From the NCBI GenBank assembly GCA_037179335.1, contig JAKZHN010000018.1:620001-684000 (forward strand): 64,000 bases of DNA, read 5' to 3'. This DNA comes from Cyclaneusma minus (taxonomy: Eukaryota; Ascomycota; Leotiomycetes; Marthamycetales; Marthamycetaceae). Below, piece after piece: positions 22,351 through 34,180 of the stretch. The translations under genes were made by a program, and so were the position numbers. A model generated the notes under the pieces. The model was not told the origin of the DNA. It made no database searches and saw nothing but the letters and a program-made list of their open reading frames with translations. Position 1 is the stretch's first letter. The number at the start of each line of letters is the position of its first letter.

Positions 22351-24823
22351 GACAGAATATATGCAGAGAATGCCAACAGATCCAGGACAACAGACGAAAA
22401 TGTGATATTACCCAAACACCGTGGTTGCAAACCGAGTAGAGACTTCAGGAGGCAGGCTGCGCTATATCGAGATAGGCAGATATCGAGATAGGCAGGCATT
22501 CTTGGGGCTGTATGGATCTTGACTTTCCTTGGGATCAAAGAAAAGGAGGTCTCGAGGCAGACGAAGGCTTCAAAAGCCACAGAATTGTTGTTTAGTGCTG
22601 GCCTCGACACCGTCACACCATTAGGTCTCAAGAAAGTCTCGGTTCTTAGCCTTGTCTGTTTCAATGCTCCGGCTTCAGCAACAATACCTTTGCCCTGGTT
22701 CTTGATACCGCAGCCTTTCCAGCAAGGTCAATCCTCCGGCCAATCCCTTTTCGCGGACTATTGAGAATAAGTTTCATGTACCCATTTTCGAAATATTCCA
22801 TATCGTCAATCCAGAAAATGAACAAGCAAGCAGCAACACTACTCCAGGCACATGTCAGTCTATCACGAATCCACCACCCCCCGTTGCAACGCCGAAGCTT
22901 CCCGCCAAACAGGCGAACCAAGCTAGCAGCGGACAAAAAGACGTTGGACAGCTCCAAGTCCCAAACTTTCTGCACGAACGTCTCATCTCCAACCTTCCCT
23001 CTCGGTTTCAGGGCAGCGGCTACCTAATCACAAGCTCGCCAACTAGCTTTCCCATCAAGCTTCAGTTTCCCCGCGCCGCCAAGTCTCAACAGTCACAAGT
23101 CTCTGCCAATGAGAACCTATAGCTGGATGCTGTATTAAATGCTACATGTATTATGCTTGCACCGTTCGCTGTTTCATCCCTGGAAACTCTGATATGGCAT
23201 GGCCAAAACGTGAGAGGAGAAGCGTCCAAAACAAGACTTCCACAAGCGATTCTGCGATAAACATCTTCTCGCACGCGACTCCTCTTCCGGGCGCTATCGA
23301 CCTTGCTGTATTAGTCGAAACAGTTTGACGTTTCAACTCATTCCCATCTCGCCGGGAAACCTGGAGCCAAAACGCCAGAGAATTCGAGCATCACGAAGTG
23401 CTCCGTTGAACCTTTCAACGACTTGGCCCCCACGACCACCAGAGAACCCGGATTTCCACCCCATGCACATGCACGTAATATTCCCAACAGCCCATTGGCT
23501 GCGTCCGATTCAGATCGAAGATCTCTTGTCGATAATCGATTTTCCCTTGGAAAAGACGTTTTTGGTGGCTGGGAGCGGGAGCGGATGCCCGAAACGAGGG
23601 GTCGATGGATTGGGGGCCGAAAATGTTATTCTCCGAGCTTCCCGGATGGCCAATTAGGTGGGTGGTATTTCGAATTTAGAATTGTATGCAATTCGGCTTA
23701 GGGTCTTGGACTTCTTGTTGCTCGGTTAGACCCCCTTTCCGTTTGTTCCATATTCTTTTCAAAACCCGACCCTGGCGCACCATAGAGCTGGAACCAATGA
23801 TATCCCCAAATTGCAACAGTTTATTTTTTTCCCACCAGCGTTTTCCATTTCCGTGTGTTGGACAGATTTCCCACGATGTTCAAACCCACAGTCGATTTTG
23901 ATTCTCATTCAATTTTCCACGAATCATAGGCCTCGAGACATGTGGCTTGTATGTTGTTCCCACTAGCAATTTCCAAATGTACGGGTCCCAGAGTCCCAAT
24001 GAAGGTATCCGAAGCACTGTTCTTTGCATTATCAGGCATCCACTGTTATTGCCGCCCTATTACCGTGTTTTATTTCCAGGTACGGAAAAGCACATTGCAA
24101 ATCTGAGACAGCCGGCCTGCCAGACCCCAGCGGCGGTGCCTGGGACGACATGTCATGTTGCACGACAGCTGGGAATGGATTGAGCTGTGGGGCACCGTGG
24201 CTGGCTGTCTTGCGGGAACTTCCATGGCATGGATATCGTGTAGGACCGTAGGACGGTCATCGTGCTTTTCATTTATCTGCTAGTACGACTTGTCTTTTGT
24301 TACGCTGTCTTTCGTTACGCTGTCGTTTATCGAGAGATTGAAGTCAGAACCTGGAAACGGGCTGGTGGTTCGAATGTTCGGTTCAAGTACTTGATTCCGC
24401 TCGAGTGAAGCTCTTCATTATTGCTTCTGAGCTTCAGCTTCTTCAAAACTCCGCGAAAAGGCTCAGGGGCTCACATACTCGGATGCCGGTGAACTGCCGA
24501 ATTTCAAATGCCAGCCCCTTGCTTTGGCGAGGGGACACAACTGCCTACGATGGTGAGAGTTGTCAATGTCCGGAAGGTATCGCGAGAGGTGGGGAGGTTG
24601 ACTTGATGAGAGATTGTACTACACCAATGTATTTGACTTGGTCACCTGACTTCAGAATCTAATCTGTTTTAGGCTTCTAGGGATGTAATTTGTCTGGGAA
24701 TTCCATGAGTGAGCCTCTTGCGCTCTTCGCGATACTGTCCACCCCCATAGCAAGTCAATTGTTGCCCTGTTTCCACCATTTCTGGTTTTTCCATCCTCTC
24801 AGTCATACAAACCATTTACCGCC
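22351..24823. other. spacer, no gene seen
   Basis: Short open frames exist on both strands, but none has domain content or convincing splice structure. A polypyrimidine-rich stretch at 24750-24820 is likely the promoter of the next gene. Confidence 0.35.
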
Positions 24824-25498
24824 ATGAACTTCATTTGGCGCTCTTCATCAAAAATTCCCCAAAATATCTCTCCAAGGTATGCGAGTCCGTCCCGTTGTAA
24901 GTTATGGGTGTTAGGAACGTGTAATCACTTGGTAGATGGATATCTAATCATCGCCAGGTTATCTTCAGGGGTTGCTGGCACTGTTCGAACGAGTCCAATA
25001 CTTACCAGACGATGGCCACGCCTGTCATGGCGGCATACGGCTACTAAAGCGGAGGATATGCGGCTAGAAGGGAATGTTGGCACATCAAGACTTAGACTTG
25101 CAACACCCTCACAGCTTGCGACTTTCTCGACGTCTTCTATCAGCCAGAAAGAGGACCCTGGACCTATCAGTACGAAAGAGGACTCTGAGTCTAGCAGTGG
25201 CAACAAGACAGATGATTCGAAGGGTACAAAATCTCTAGGCCTGGGGTTCTGCTTTAACGTTCTAATTATCTATTACGGCCTCTGTACTTTTGTTGATTAC
25301 CTGTATTGGGACTGGCGGATGTTCAGAGGAAAGCCTCCAACACCAGAGGATTTTAAACATCTACGCCCACGAAAACTAGTGGAACCTGTGGAGCAGATGG
25401 TGAATCAGTTGAGGCAGAAGAACGAAGATTTGGAAACCGAGCTCAGGCAGACGAAAGAAGACTTGGAGAAAGTGCAAAAGGAGCGAAAATGGGGTTGA
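24824..25498 (+). CDS. predicted small organellar membrane protein with C-terminal coiled coil
   Basis: Exons 24824-24876 and 24958-25498 (phase-2 intron, GTATGC...CCAG) give 197 residues. The N-terminus is rich in Arg and Ser and lacks acids (MNFIWRSSSKIPQN, then several Arg), which suggests a mitochondrial presequence. After a Ser/Asp/Lys-rich stretch ending TDDSKGTK there is a probable membrane helix (LGFCFNVLIIYYGLCTFV, about residues 118-135). A tail follows with a strong heptad pattern (QMVNQLRQKNEDLETELRQ). No named family is recognised. A tandem relative with the same intron position and phase follows at 26258. Mitochondrial inner-membrane localisation is inferred, not shown. Confidence 0.6.
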   Translation: MNFIWRSSSKIPQNISPRYASPSRCKLWVLGTCNHLVDGYLIIARLSSGVAGTVRTSPILTRRWPRLSWRHTATKAEDMRLEGNVGTSRLRLATPSQLATFSTSSISQKEDPGPISTKEDSESSSGNKTDDSKGTKSLGLGFCFNVLIIYYGLCTFVDYLYWDWRMFRGKPPTPEDFKHLRPRKLVEPVEQMVNQLRQKNEDLETELRQTKEDLEKVQKERKWG

Positions 25499-26257
25499 GG
25501 AAGAAATTGGATGGGGAGGGGGAGGATGCGAAACGGAACTGTTACGCTGGTGTTATATGGCCTGGATAGTCCCCCACTCCTAGTTCCGAATCGTAATTAA
25601 AATCGTCACGCTGTCTAGAAACTCAGAATCATACTCCTTCACTGCTTTTCAAAAACATCTTGAATCGAAATATCGAGCATGGCCTCAAATCTCAATACAT
25701 ACTCAGCTTCCGGCCAATAGCTAGGTAGCTAGCTAGCTCTTCTGTATCGACTAACTCCCATTGTTCATCGGCCTCTCTGCTAGAACACATCAAAACACAA
25801 GCATCTATGGAAGGCTAAGATGTCTAGCAAACCAATAACTAAGAATACCAGACGAAAAGACCAGCAGCATCTAGGTAGAGAATTCAAAAGCACAGCCACA
25901 CATAAGCTTTCCCACCTCTCCCCAATAGGACTCCTGCTTCACTCTCTGACTTAGTGATGAGTTGTGTAGAGGAATTTCTTCCATTTGGTCACTTGAGTCC
26001 AGAAACTACCTAGACTGCGTTTCTGCTTCTGCAACTACGATTTGTTCCCCATGACCCCCTTCTCACCGCTTAGCAGACTGTAGCCACGACATTGTCACAA
26101 CTTGAGCCTCAATTTTGTTCACGCTCTTCGGCTAGTACCAGGATACTACTTGTGAAGGATCCGGATTCGCATTTCGCAGTGACGACTGTCATTGCACTAT
26201 TTGTCCAGCCGAGTTGCCCGACCTCAGGAGAACCCCTGCGACCACCACGACCCCAAC
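25499..26257. other. intergenic, no gene seen
   Basis: Pyrimidine-rich stretches precede the next start codon. Nothing else is evident. Confidence 0.35.
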
Positions 26258-27071
26258 ATGAACGTCATCAGGCACTCTGTACCAAGAAAAATTGCTCCAT
26301 GCCCACGGCCATTTGCCTCTCCTAGGTATGCCTATTTGGAGGCTTCTTACATGTTGGGCATTAACTAACCGTTTACCAGCGTATCCCTGAGAACACTTGC
26401 TGGACGATCTCCACGCCTTCCACAACCCACTATGACAGGGAATATACGCCCAGAATCACTTGCGAGCACCGCAGAACTTGGACTCACGGTCACAGTCTCG
26501 CGGCTTTCTCTACGTCTTCTGCTAGGCGGAAAGAGACTGAGAGCTCCGAATCTATCCCTACCGACAAAGCAACCAACCCAGACAATCGTCTATGGCATTT
26601 CCATAAGCCCACGAAAGATGGCGAAGGGCATTATATTTCCCGGGTTTTCTTTTTTTGGGCCTGCGATGGGTACGCGGCACCGTACACTGCGGACAAACAA
26701 TCCCAGTGGCCGAAAAAGGACGATTTCATTGGCCCGAATGGCGATTCAATTGGGCCGAATTGCAAATCCTTTGGTTCGAATGGCGATCCCAGAGGTACGA
26801 AAACCGACGATTCGAAAGGGCCGAACGGCGTTCCTGGGGGGAAGCAGTAGTGGGAAGGAGGGTCGCAGCTACAAGAGAGAAATGGGAAAAGGAAGATGAG
26901 GCTCTACCTCCGGAACTGAGGGGAGGGGCGAGGTCAAGCATTGACGAACGTGTGAGGGTCATGGATGAAGCGTTTTTGCGGAGCAGCGTGGCGTTGGAGA
27001 TGGAGCTGAGGCAGATGAGAGAACGTGTGGGAAGGTTGGAAAAGGAGCTGGAAGGGACGAAAAAGGAGTGA
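26258..27071 (+). pseudogene. probable broken tandem paralogue of the gene at 24824
   Basis: The first exon (26258-26325) encodes a basic leader resembling that of the upstream gene (MNVIRHSVPRKIAP). It ends at a GTATGC donor in the same phase (2), followed by a 54-base intron with a TTAACTAAC branch site. Downstream, homology to the upstream gene is spread over three frames. One frame follows the splice, a second carries AAFSTSSARRKETES and TDDSKGPNG, and a third carries the coiled-coil tail (ALEMELRQMRERVGRLEKEL) and stops at 27071. Between them is a GPNG-type short peptide repeat (26720-26835). The shifts suggest frameshift decay, although extra introns or sequence errors could explain them. 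The membrane helix of the paralogue is not clearly preserved. Confidence 0.5.
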
Positions 27072-27514
27072 AAGTGTTGTGCTGGTGTGAAAGATGGCGT
27101 GAATGGGAATTACTTGGGTAAACAGCGGGCGGGCGATGAAATGCTGGGCATGTCAGTAGTTACAGGAATCCATCAAAGCTTAGGAAATCTGGGGTCGTGA
27201 AACAGGAAGTCCGGCAGTGAAGACTACATGTTTCTATACGGTCGACTGGTCCTGTATGCATTTCTTTCAGACTTCGCCCGATATCACCCAGAGACAACGG
27301 CCAACATCTAAGCAATTGCCCATCTGTGGGGAATCATTTCCTCCATTCCATAACATCATGTCTGACAAGCCTGCTCATGCCGGATTTCTAGTCCCAACCA
27401 TGAAAGTTCCCAAGGGGGCGGCCCTTTTCATAAAACAGGAGTCATAACAGCGCTAATTATATCATTCACACCAAAGACCAACCCAAAATCCCAACAGCTC
27501 TCATGCACATATCA
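27072..27514. other. intergenic between convergent genes
   Basis: This is likely shared 3' untranslated sequence; no gene is seen. Confidence 0.4.
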
Positions 27515-29335
27515 TTATTTCCTCACCTTCCTCGCATGCATAACCAAATTCTCAATAACCCCCTCAAACGCCTCCCTATCCCCCAACGCCCCATCCGTCC
27601 TCTTCGTCCAATACTCCAACACCTCCTTCGCCACCACCTCCAACTTTTCAAGCTTCGCCACATGCTCCTTCAATTCCTCATCCGTCATCCCGTCCATCTT
27701 TTCCTCCGTAATTTCACACAACTGTCTCGCTTCTACCAAATCTAATTCTGGCGGCGGCGGCGGCCCTCTTCTCCGTCTTGTACTTTGCGCACTTTCTGAA
27801 CGGCTAGAGGAACGTTTTGTGGAACCGTCGTTGGGGGCGCGGAGGCGGGAGCGGTCGGAGGGATCGGAGGAGGTGCGGGTCAGGGAGGAGGAGGGGAGGA
27901 TGAGCTTCTTTTGTTTGGAGGCGGGGAGGATCTCGTCGAGGTCGACGGGGACGCCGAGGGAGACGAGGAAGAGGCGCCGGATGCGACTGCGGATCCAGTT
28001 TGGGGGTTGGAGGGGCGGTGGGGCGACTAGTTGGGCCCAGAGGGAGGCGCTGCGGGGGGTGAGGAAGACGGGGTTTGAGGAGGGGGCGGGAGGCGGGTCG
28101 GTGCTGGTCTCAAATGTTTCTGATGGGAATAGAGCGTCGATGTGGGGTGAGGTGGCGGATATGATTTCTTGGGGTGTCTTAAGTTCGGAGTAATCGAGTA
28201 TGGGCTAAAGGGAGGGGAGTTAGTACTTTTTACATGCAACAGAGAAAATACTGGAGGAGAAAGGGGGGAACTGTAATATTCCTAAGGTGGAAGTGAGTGA
28301 AGCATAGAAGATGCTTGAAAAAACTACTTACAAAAGAAGGGTGTTGGTGGGCTATAGGTATGGACTGTGGAGGTAGGGGAGAGGCAACAGCCGCCTCCGG
28401 CTCTTGAAAGCCATCATCAAAATCGCCAAAATCAGCATCTTCCTCGCCCTCCTCAAAGTCATCAAAGTCATCGCCCATTTCCTCTCCATCTAGCGCTTCG
28501 TCGTAGTCAAGATTTTCTTGTTGCTGTAATGACGGTTTTCGCGAAGCGGTTGAGGATTTGCGACGAGAGGGACTTAGGGGGATGGACCTAGGATGACTCG
28601 ATGTTGGCGACCCTGACCTGGTCAATGGCTCGCTGGGGGTAGAGGTCGAACGCGGGGACTTACTGGGAGCGTCGCCGACCTCCTCCACGACGTCGGGCTC
28701 GGCGTCTTGTTTGCGCATCTCGTAGGCGTCGGTCCCGGGGACTTCGCCGTGGCTAGGGGTGGAGTCGACTTTCTGGACAACGGTTGTGGGGATGGGCATG
28801 TCGCCAGGGGTGCTGGGTTGTCTGCCTCGTCCGGTGGGGGGCGAGTCGCCGCCTTCAGCTGAGAGATCTACGCTCTTGTTAGTTTGTTGCTTTGCTTCAT
28901 TATGTTTGTGCGCAGGGGCTGAGGCTCTTGATATCAACCAGCCGTTTGGCAAAGAGTACTTGGGCAACTAACCTCTGCTAGCCTTGCGATCCGGGAGAAT
29001 GACTACTTCGTCAGGACGAGCATCTTCCTCCCTCATTTTGTAAGCATCGGTGCCGGGAACTTCGCCATGGCTAGGCTCGTTGTCGACCTTCTCGACGCGA
29101 GTAACAGGAATGGGCGAACTGGGACCATCGGAGGTACCATCGGACTCCCTTCGGGCAGAGTGAGCGTCGGAGAAGTGGTCGTCAGACTCGGATTCTTTAA
29201 AGATATTAGCTATAAGCCCGTAGTTTGTAGCACACATGTATTTCAGCGTTTCCACATACCCAAGTCGTGTGCTCCAGGGTCCTGCATGCTGGTCCTTCGG
29301 GGAGGCTCCAAGGTGTCCTCGTTGTGGTCGGCCAT
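27515..29335 (-). CDS. Laa2/aftiphilin-like clathrin adaptor accessory protein (probable)
   Basis: Four exons (29260-29335, 28973-29194, 28332-28867, 27515-28204) join in frame to give 507 residues. The N-terminal half is acidic and disordered and contains the segment EPSHGEVPGTDAYKMREEDA, repeated with variation after another exon (SHGEVPGTDAYEMRKQDAEP). An acidic cluster (DDFDDFEEGEEDADFGDFDD) holds DFxDF motifs of the kind that bind the ear domain of AP-1 gamma and GGA adaptors in aftiphilin and yeast Laa2. The C-terminal half has SLWAQLVAPPP, then a basic WIRSRIRRLFLVSLGVP block, KQKKLILP, and a helical end. I infer a role in AP-1/clathrin traffic at the trans-Golgi or endosome. The family assignment rests on motifs and architecture recalled from fungal homologues. 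The gene is divergent from nsp1. Confidence 0.65.
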
Positions 29336-29789
29336 GATTGAACTGAGCGTTGCAAGAAGGGAAGGATGAATTAGGAGGATTTTCGAGAAGGACTGGAAGT
29401 ACGACAGAGAATTAATCTTTCTCGCGAGGGGAGTGCAGTTGTTCAGGAGAGAGGGAGCGTAGCAGCAGCTCGCTTACATAAGCGTCTAGATCGAAACCGC
29501 CCGCCGTTTCCACGTCCGCAGCATCGCGTATCAACAAGCTTCAGGCGCGAGCTTCACCGTCAAAAAAAGTCTACAGCTCGCCCACCCATCCCCGACGCTT
29601 TCGTGCAGTCCACCGTGCGCAGCTTACACCTCTGCTGCTCACATCGCCGGCCCCATTCTTCGGCAGAAAATATTACTGCCACCAATACTGGCCTGCGCGC
29701 AAATCTCGATCTGAGAAAAGCAACGACACATCCCTCTCGACCTACCTACACCTCCATCCTTGCTCCGATCCGCCCATAACACCACAATA
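29336..29789. promoter_or_regulatory. divergent promoter between the Laa2-like gene and nsp1
   Basis: These 454 bases separate two start codons on opposite strands and must hold both promoters and leaders. Sequence upstream of nsp1 is pyrimidine-rich (29650-29760). No TATA box is evident on either side. Confidence 0.5.
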
Positions 29790-31930
29790 ATGGCCTTCAC
29801 ATTTGGCACTACCGGCACTGGCAGCAGTGGCAGTAACGGAACCTCCAACATCTTCGGCCAAGCCGCAAGCAATGCCTCGAACTCAGGATCAACACCCACC
29901 ACAAGCGCATCCAGCATCTTTGGTCAAGCCAACACAGCTACGAGCGGCGGAGCAGGCTTGTTTGGCAATGCTTCGAAGCCAGCTGGAGGAGGACTGTTTG
30001 GAGGAGCTGCAAGCCAGGGAACAACGCCTGGCTCTCCGAAGCTGTCCTTCAACAGCACTCCAACCACGAGCGCAGCTCCTGCCGGCGGACTCTTCGGCAA
30101 CGCAGCTACCAGCGGTGGTCTGTTTGGTCAGAAGCCTGCTGCCACAACAGAAGAGGCCACTACACCTACAAGCCCGACAACATTCAGCTTTGGACCGAAG
30201 AAAGACGCGCCCAGCCTCTTCAGCAACTTGAATAAGAACAACGCTACCACTTCTGCCTCAGCCGGATCTACGACGCCCGCTCAAGCAAAGCCACAATTCA
30301 GCAACATTTTCGGCGGCGCTTCTACGACTCCAGCTGGACCACCACCAGGCGAAGCTTCCAAGAAGCTAACGTTTGGGGGAACATCAGGCGGATCGAACAT
30401 ATTTGGCGGAGGAAGTACGGGCAATGCTTCTGGAGGAGGACTACTGTTTGGCAACAAACAAACCAGCGCCCCCACGAACACGACTTCGGCGGCTGAGAAG
30501 CCTTCTACTCCTACCTTCCAATTTCCTTCTATCGGCGGAAATGCTGCTTCAAGCACTTCTCCCGCTTCTACATCAGCCGCAACTCCGGCAACTACTACAG
30601 CAGCTCCCACCCCCTCGCTGTTCGGTCAACCCAAATTGGATGCCACCCCTGCCTCCTCAGCCCCCACGACCGGAGGTCTGTTCAGTAATCTAGGAGGCAA
30701 CAAGGAGAAGGAGTCAACCCCTGCCGCTTCCACTGGCAACCTCTTCGGCGGAACTCCCGCTGCGAAAACCAGTGCTCCAGCATCTGGAAACTTGTTTGCA
30801 AATGCTTCCAGCACCCCTGCTGCTCCCACAGGTGGTCTCTTCGGCGCCAAGCCTGCTGCCTCATCATCGACCACCACACCCGCAACTACAGCAGCCGCCC
30901 CAGGAAATCTCTTCGGCAATGCCACTACATCCACTACATCCGCACCGGCCTCGACCGGCGCTACCGCAACCACCACTGCCGCCCCCAGCGGTGGACTCTT
31001 CGGTGCCAAACCAGCCACTACCACTACCACCTCCGCCGGCACCTCATCCACTCCTGCCCCCGCAGCCACAACCGGCACCTCACAACCCGCCACCACCGGC
31101 ACTACCCAACAGACCCCCGGAGCCGTACCATCGACTTCCGGCCCCCCTCCCCAACTCTCCCGCCTCAAGAATCGCACCATGGACGAAATCATAACCCGCT
31201 GGGCCTCCGAAATTTCCGACTACCAAAAGCACTTCCTCAGCCAAGCCGAAAAGGTAGCAGAATGGGACCGCCTTTTGGTCACCAACGGCGACGCCATCCA
31301 AAAGCTCTACGTCTCGACCTACGAAGCCGAGCGCGCTAGTGCGGAAGTGGAACGCCAGCTGACCAATGTGGAGAGCCAGCAAGATGAGCTGTTGAGCTGG
31401 TTGGATCGGTATGAGGGCGAGGTTGAGGAGATGTTTGGCAGACAGGGAAGTGTGAGTGGAGGAGGAATGGAGATGCAGGGACCGGATCAGGAGCGCGAGA
31501 GAACGTACAAGATGGCGGAGAAGCTGACAGAGAGGGTGGAGGAGATGTCGAGGGATTTGGGCAGGATGATTGAGGAGGTTAATGAGGCGAGTGCGGTGGT
31601 GGGCAGGAATAGTAAGCCTGATGATCCGGTAAGTTTGCATTTCCGAATCCTTTTTCCCCCTTTCTGCCATGTCCTTGGCTTTGCTTGAGAGTCTTGAGAG
31701 TTGTTTGAGAGACGTTTTGGCTGACATGTACGACGCAGCTTTCGCAAATCGTCAAGGTCCTCAACGGCCACCTCTCCCAGCTGCAGTGGATTGACCAGAA
31801 CGCCACTACGCTGCAGGCCAAGGTGGCTGAGGCGCAGAAGGCGGGTCAGGCGCTCGGTGTCAGCGGCTATGGTGGTGCGGATGGTGACTCAGTGGATGAT
31901 TTCTACCGCTCGTACATGGGCAGGCGATAA
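29790..31930 (+). CDS. nsp1: nucleoporin Nsp1 (FG-repeat channel nucleoporin)
   Basis: Exons 29790-31628 and 31739-31930 (GTAAGT...GCAG) give 676 residues. Residues 1 to about 450 are Ser/Thr/Ala/Gly-rich with many GLFG, NIFG and NLFG repeats that form the permeability barrier and bind karyopherins. From about residue 458 (LKNRTMDEIITRWASEI) a coiled-coil Nsp1_C domain follows; it assembles with Nup57 and Nup49 and also with Nup82. It ends in the typical QWIDQNATTLQAKV and a short tail DSVDDFYRSYMGRR. An upstream in-frame ATG at 29760 is possible. I chose MAFTFGTTG because Nsp1/Nup62 proteins start directly in FG sequence. The gene is intact. Confidence 0.95.
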
Positions 31931-33561
31931 ATCTTCCTTTCTGCCGTCGGTTTTATGTCACTTCTTCCGACGAGCATGAAGTGAGCGACTACGGAGGATG
32001 GACTACGGAGATTTGAGTTATTTCCAAGACTCGGAACTCGAGAGAACCCTCGGAGAAACGGAGCTTTGTAAGATGATGGCGTATGATACCAAAAAAATTC
32101 GTAAGGCAAAAGGCAAGAGAAGCGAAAAAGGAATGCTTTGCGTGCTCCGTGTGAGCACTGAGCGAGCAAGGGGGCTTTTTTTGTGAGCCTCGATCTTTAC
32201 AGTGAAGCAGGATGAAGGCACTGTGCTCTTCTTCAGATAGAAAATAATGAAAAAGAAAAAACCCCCCAGGTTTTCTGTATGGTTTGGGGGTGAGTTGCTG
32301 GAGAGAGGGGTGTGATGTGTCTTGCTGCTGGGTACTCTCCTCTCCTCTGCTATAGGTACTGATTATATGTGCTTTCTTGGTTGCCACCGATGGAGATGAG
32401 TGGGTGTTGATGGCTTGCGTGAGCGAGGAGAAGCAGGTAAGGGGTAGGAGTGGATGGTACAAGATCGAGAACTTTTAGAGGAGGGAGCTGTTGCGGACTT
32501 GGTGTGTACGACGGATATGATGTGCGCGAATGTGTTTTAAAAGTCATTTCTGATCGGTAGCTTGGACTTCAGCTGCTCCTGGGGGATCGCATTTGCCATT
32601 GCCACGGGCGGATGTTCGGAGAGTTAGTACATGTTGAATGTTCCCGTTATCCAGCTACCCACCGAGGTTCTCTAAGAAAAAAAATCGGCATCACTGATCA
32701 GTAGGAGTTGGGTATTCTCCTGGCATTTGTCAACAGACCTAGAAGGAGAGTGTGATGGTCGTTGATCGCGAGCCCGAGGTTTCGAACTTCGGGTTTTGTG
32801 AGGGTTTGAGAAAACTACTGGATAATACAACATAATACTGGATCCTGCAGATTCAGCATCTGGTCGAGGATTGGAGGACGAGAGGGGCACTGAGAAGGCT
32901 TCTAAGCATGTCAAAGGAGTACATAACTAGAAGGTGATAGACACTGTCATTTTCAGATCTGAAAAGAGCGAAGACGATGGCTGTGTTGGAGCATCTGCTT
33001 CTTGCATGTAATGTGTTTGGTCTAAGACATGATAACTTGTGAAGGTAGACGAGATGGTGGTGAAATGGCACAGTGGGGGTAGCTTGAGACGGATTGCGGG
33101 AAAGCTGACGGATAGCAGGTTCGGGGCAGTGTTTTATTTCGATGTCGAGGGTGGAGACATCGACAGGTGCAGGGCTTGTGAGTACCAAGTCGTAGGGTAT
33201 CAAGTCGTAGGGTATGAAGTGGTGGGGTGCGATCTGTAGACTTGAACACCAGTATGCAGAATTTTCTTGACCTCGTCACTTGGGAACAAACGCGACTACT
33301 GGTTGAGAAATGGCTGTCATGAGGGGAGTGGTTTCATTCAAATGAGATATGGCAAAGATGCCTTCGTGCCATGAGGGCTAAAGTATAAGTCCCAAGCTAG
33401 AGGTACCTTGAAGACAAAAAAATGTGCTGATCGGACACAAGCGTGTACAAATGGCACATCCCAAACTCGGCGAATTCGGTTCATTGCTTTGAATCATGAA
33501 TGGCAGATGTCTCGATTTATCCCCTGGGGTTGGGTACGACCGCTGTCGTCAACGCCCTTAT
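31931..33561. other. intergenic between convergent genes
   Basis: No gene is visible. A tandem repeat of about 17 bases (CAAGTCGTAGGGTAT-like, three units) lies at 33185-33235. A TACCAAGTCGTAG word opens that array. Confidence 0.4.
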
Positions 33562-34180
33562 TTATTGCTTTCCCTTGCCCTTGGCGATCTCGTCGCTAAA
33601 TTTCCATGGCATTAGCTTCTTTTCGTGCCTGCCACATTGTTGGTTTTCATGTTGATGGCCGGGTTTGGGGAGATGAAGGGAGATGAAGGGAGATGAGGTG
33701 TGCGGTTGAACGTACATGACGGAGGAAAGCTTCTCGACAGCCTCCTTCTGCTCCTTGAGCTTCTCCTGCAGATCCTTCAACTTCTCCTTCTCACGCTGGC
33801 GGATAGCAAAGTCCTCGTCACCCTTCTCGCGCTTTCGGAAAGCATCGCTGCTGTTGTAAGGGTTCATTGTTAGCTGATGTTGCTTTACAAAGCTTGGTTT
33901 TCTCGAGTTGAGCTGTTCGAGCTTGGGGCGGGGTGTTGATGATTGGGGGTATGATGATGATGTTGATGATGATCTTGAAGGAGATCGAGGAGGAGAATGA
34001 TATGGGAAGGTAGATAGAGTGAAATGGGGAACGAGGCGGATGGTGGATGGGGGGAGGGTAGGCTTTTTATGCTACTTACCCGTCGATCACGCCGGCCATG
34101 GGTTTGGCGGAGGCGCTGAATGAGCGGGTGGCGGTGCGCAGGGCGGGGCGCGAGGCGCGGATGACGGATTGATTGAACAT
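33562..34180 (-). CDS. inh1: mitochondrial F1F0-ATP synthase inhibitor (IF1/Inh1)
   Basis: Three exons (34080-34180, 33716-33850, 33562-33628) join to give 100 residues. The N-terminus is a basic mitochondrial presequence (MFNQSVIRASRPALRTATRS). The inhibitory segment then reads GSDAFRKREKGDEDFAIRQR, the conserved IATP core that inserts into the catalytic F1 interface at low matrix pH. A Lys/Glu-rich helix follows for dimerisation (EKLKDLQEKLKEQKEAVEKL). The protein blocks ATP hydrolysis when the membrane potential collapses. The last exon encodes an unusual end (HEKKLMPWKFSDEIAKGKGK). The 87-base intron 2 is a multiple of three and lacks an in-frame stop, so its retention would only lengthen the tail. 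It holds three GGGAGATGAA-like repeats. The gene is divergent from the 14-3-3 gene. Confidence 0.9.

Noticed and set aside
30626..31192. 188-codon Val/Ala/Gly-rich frame antisense to nsp1
   Set aside because: It mirrors the low-complexity FG-repeat coding strand and has no domain.
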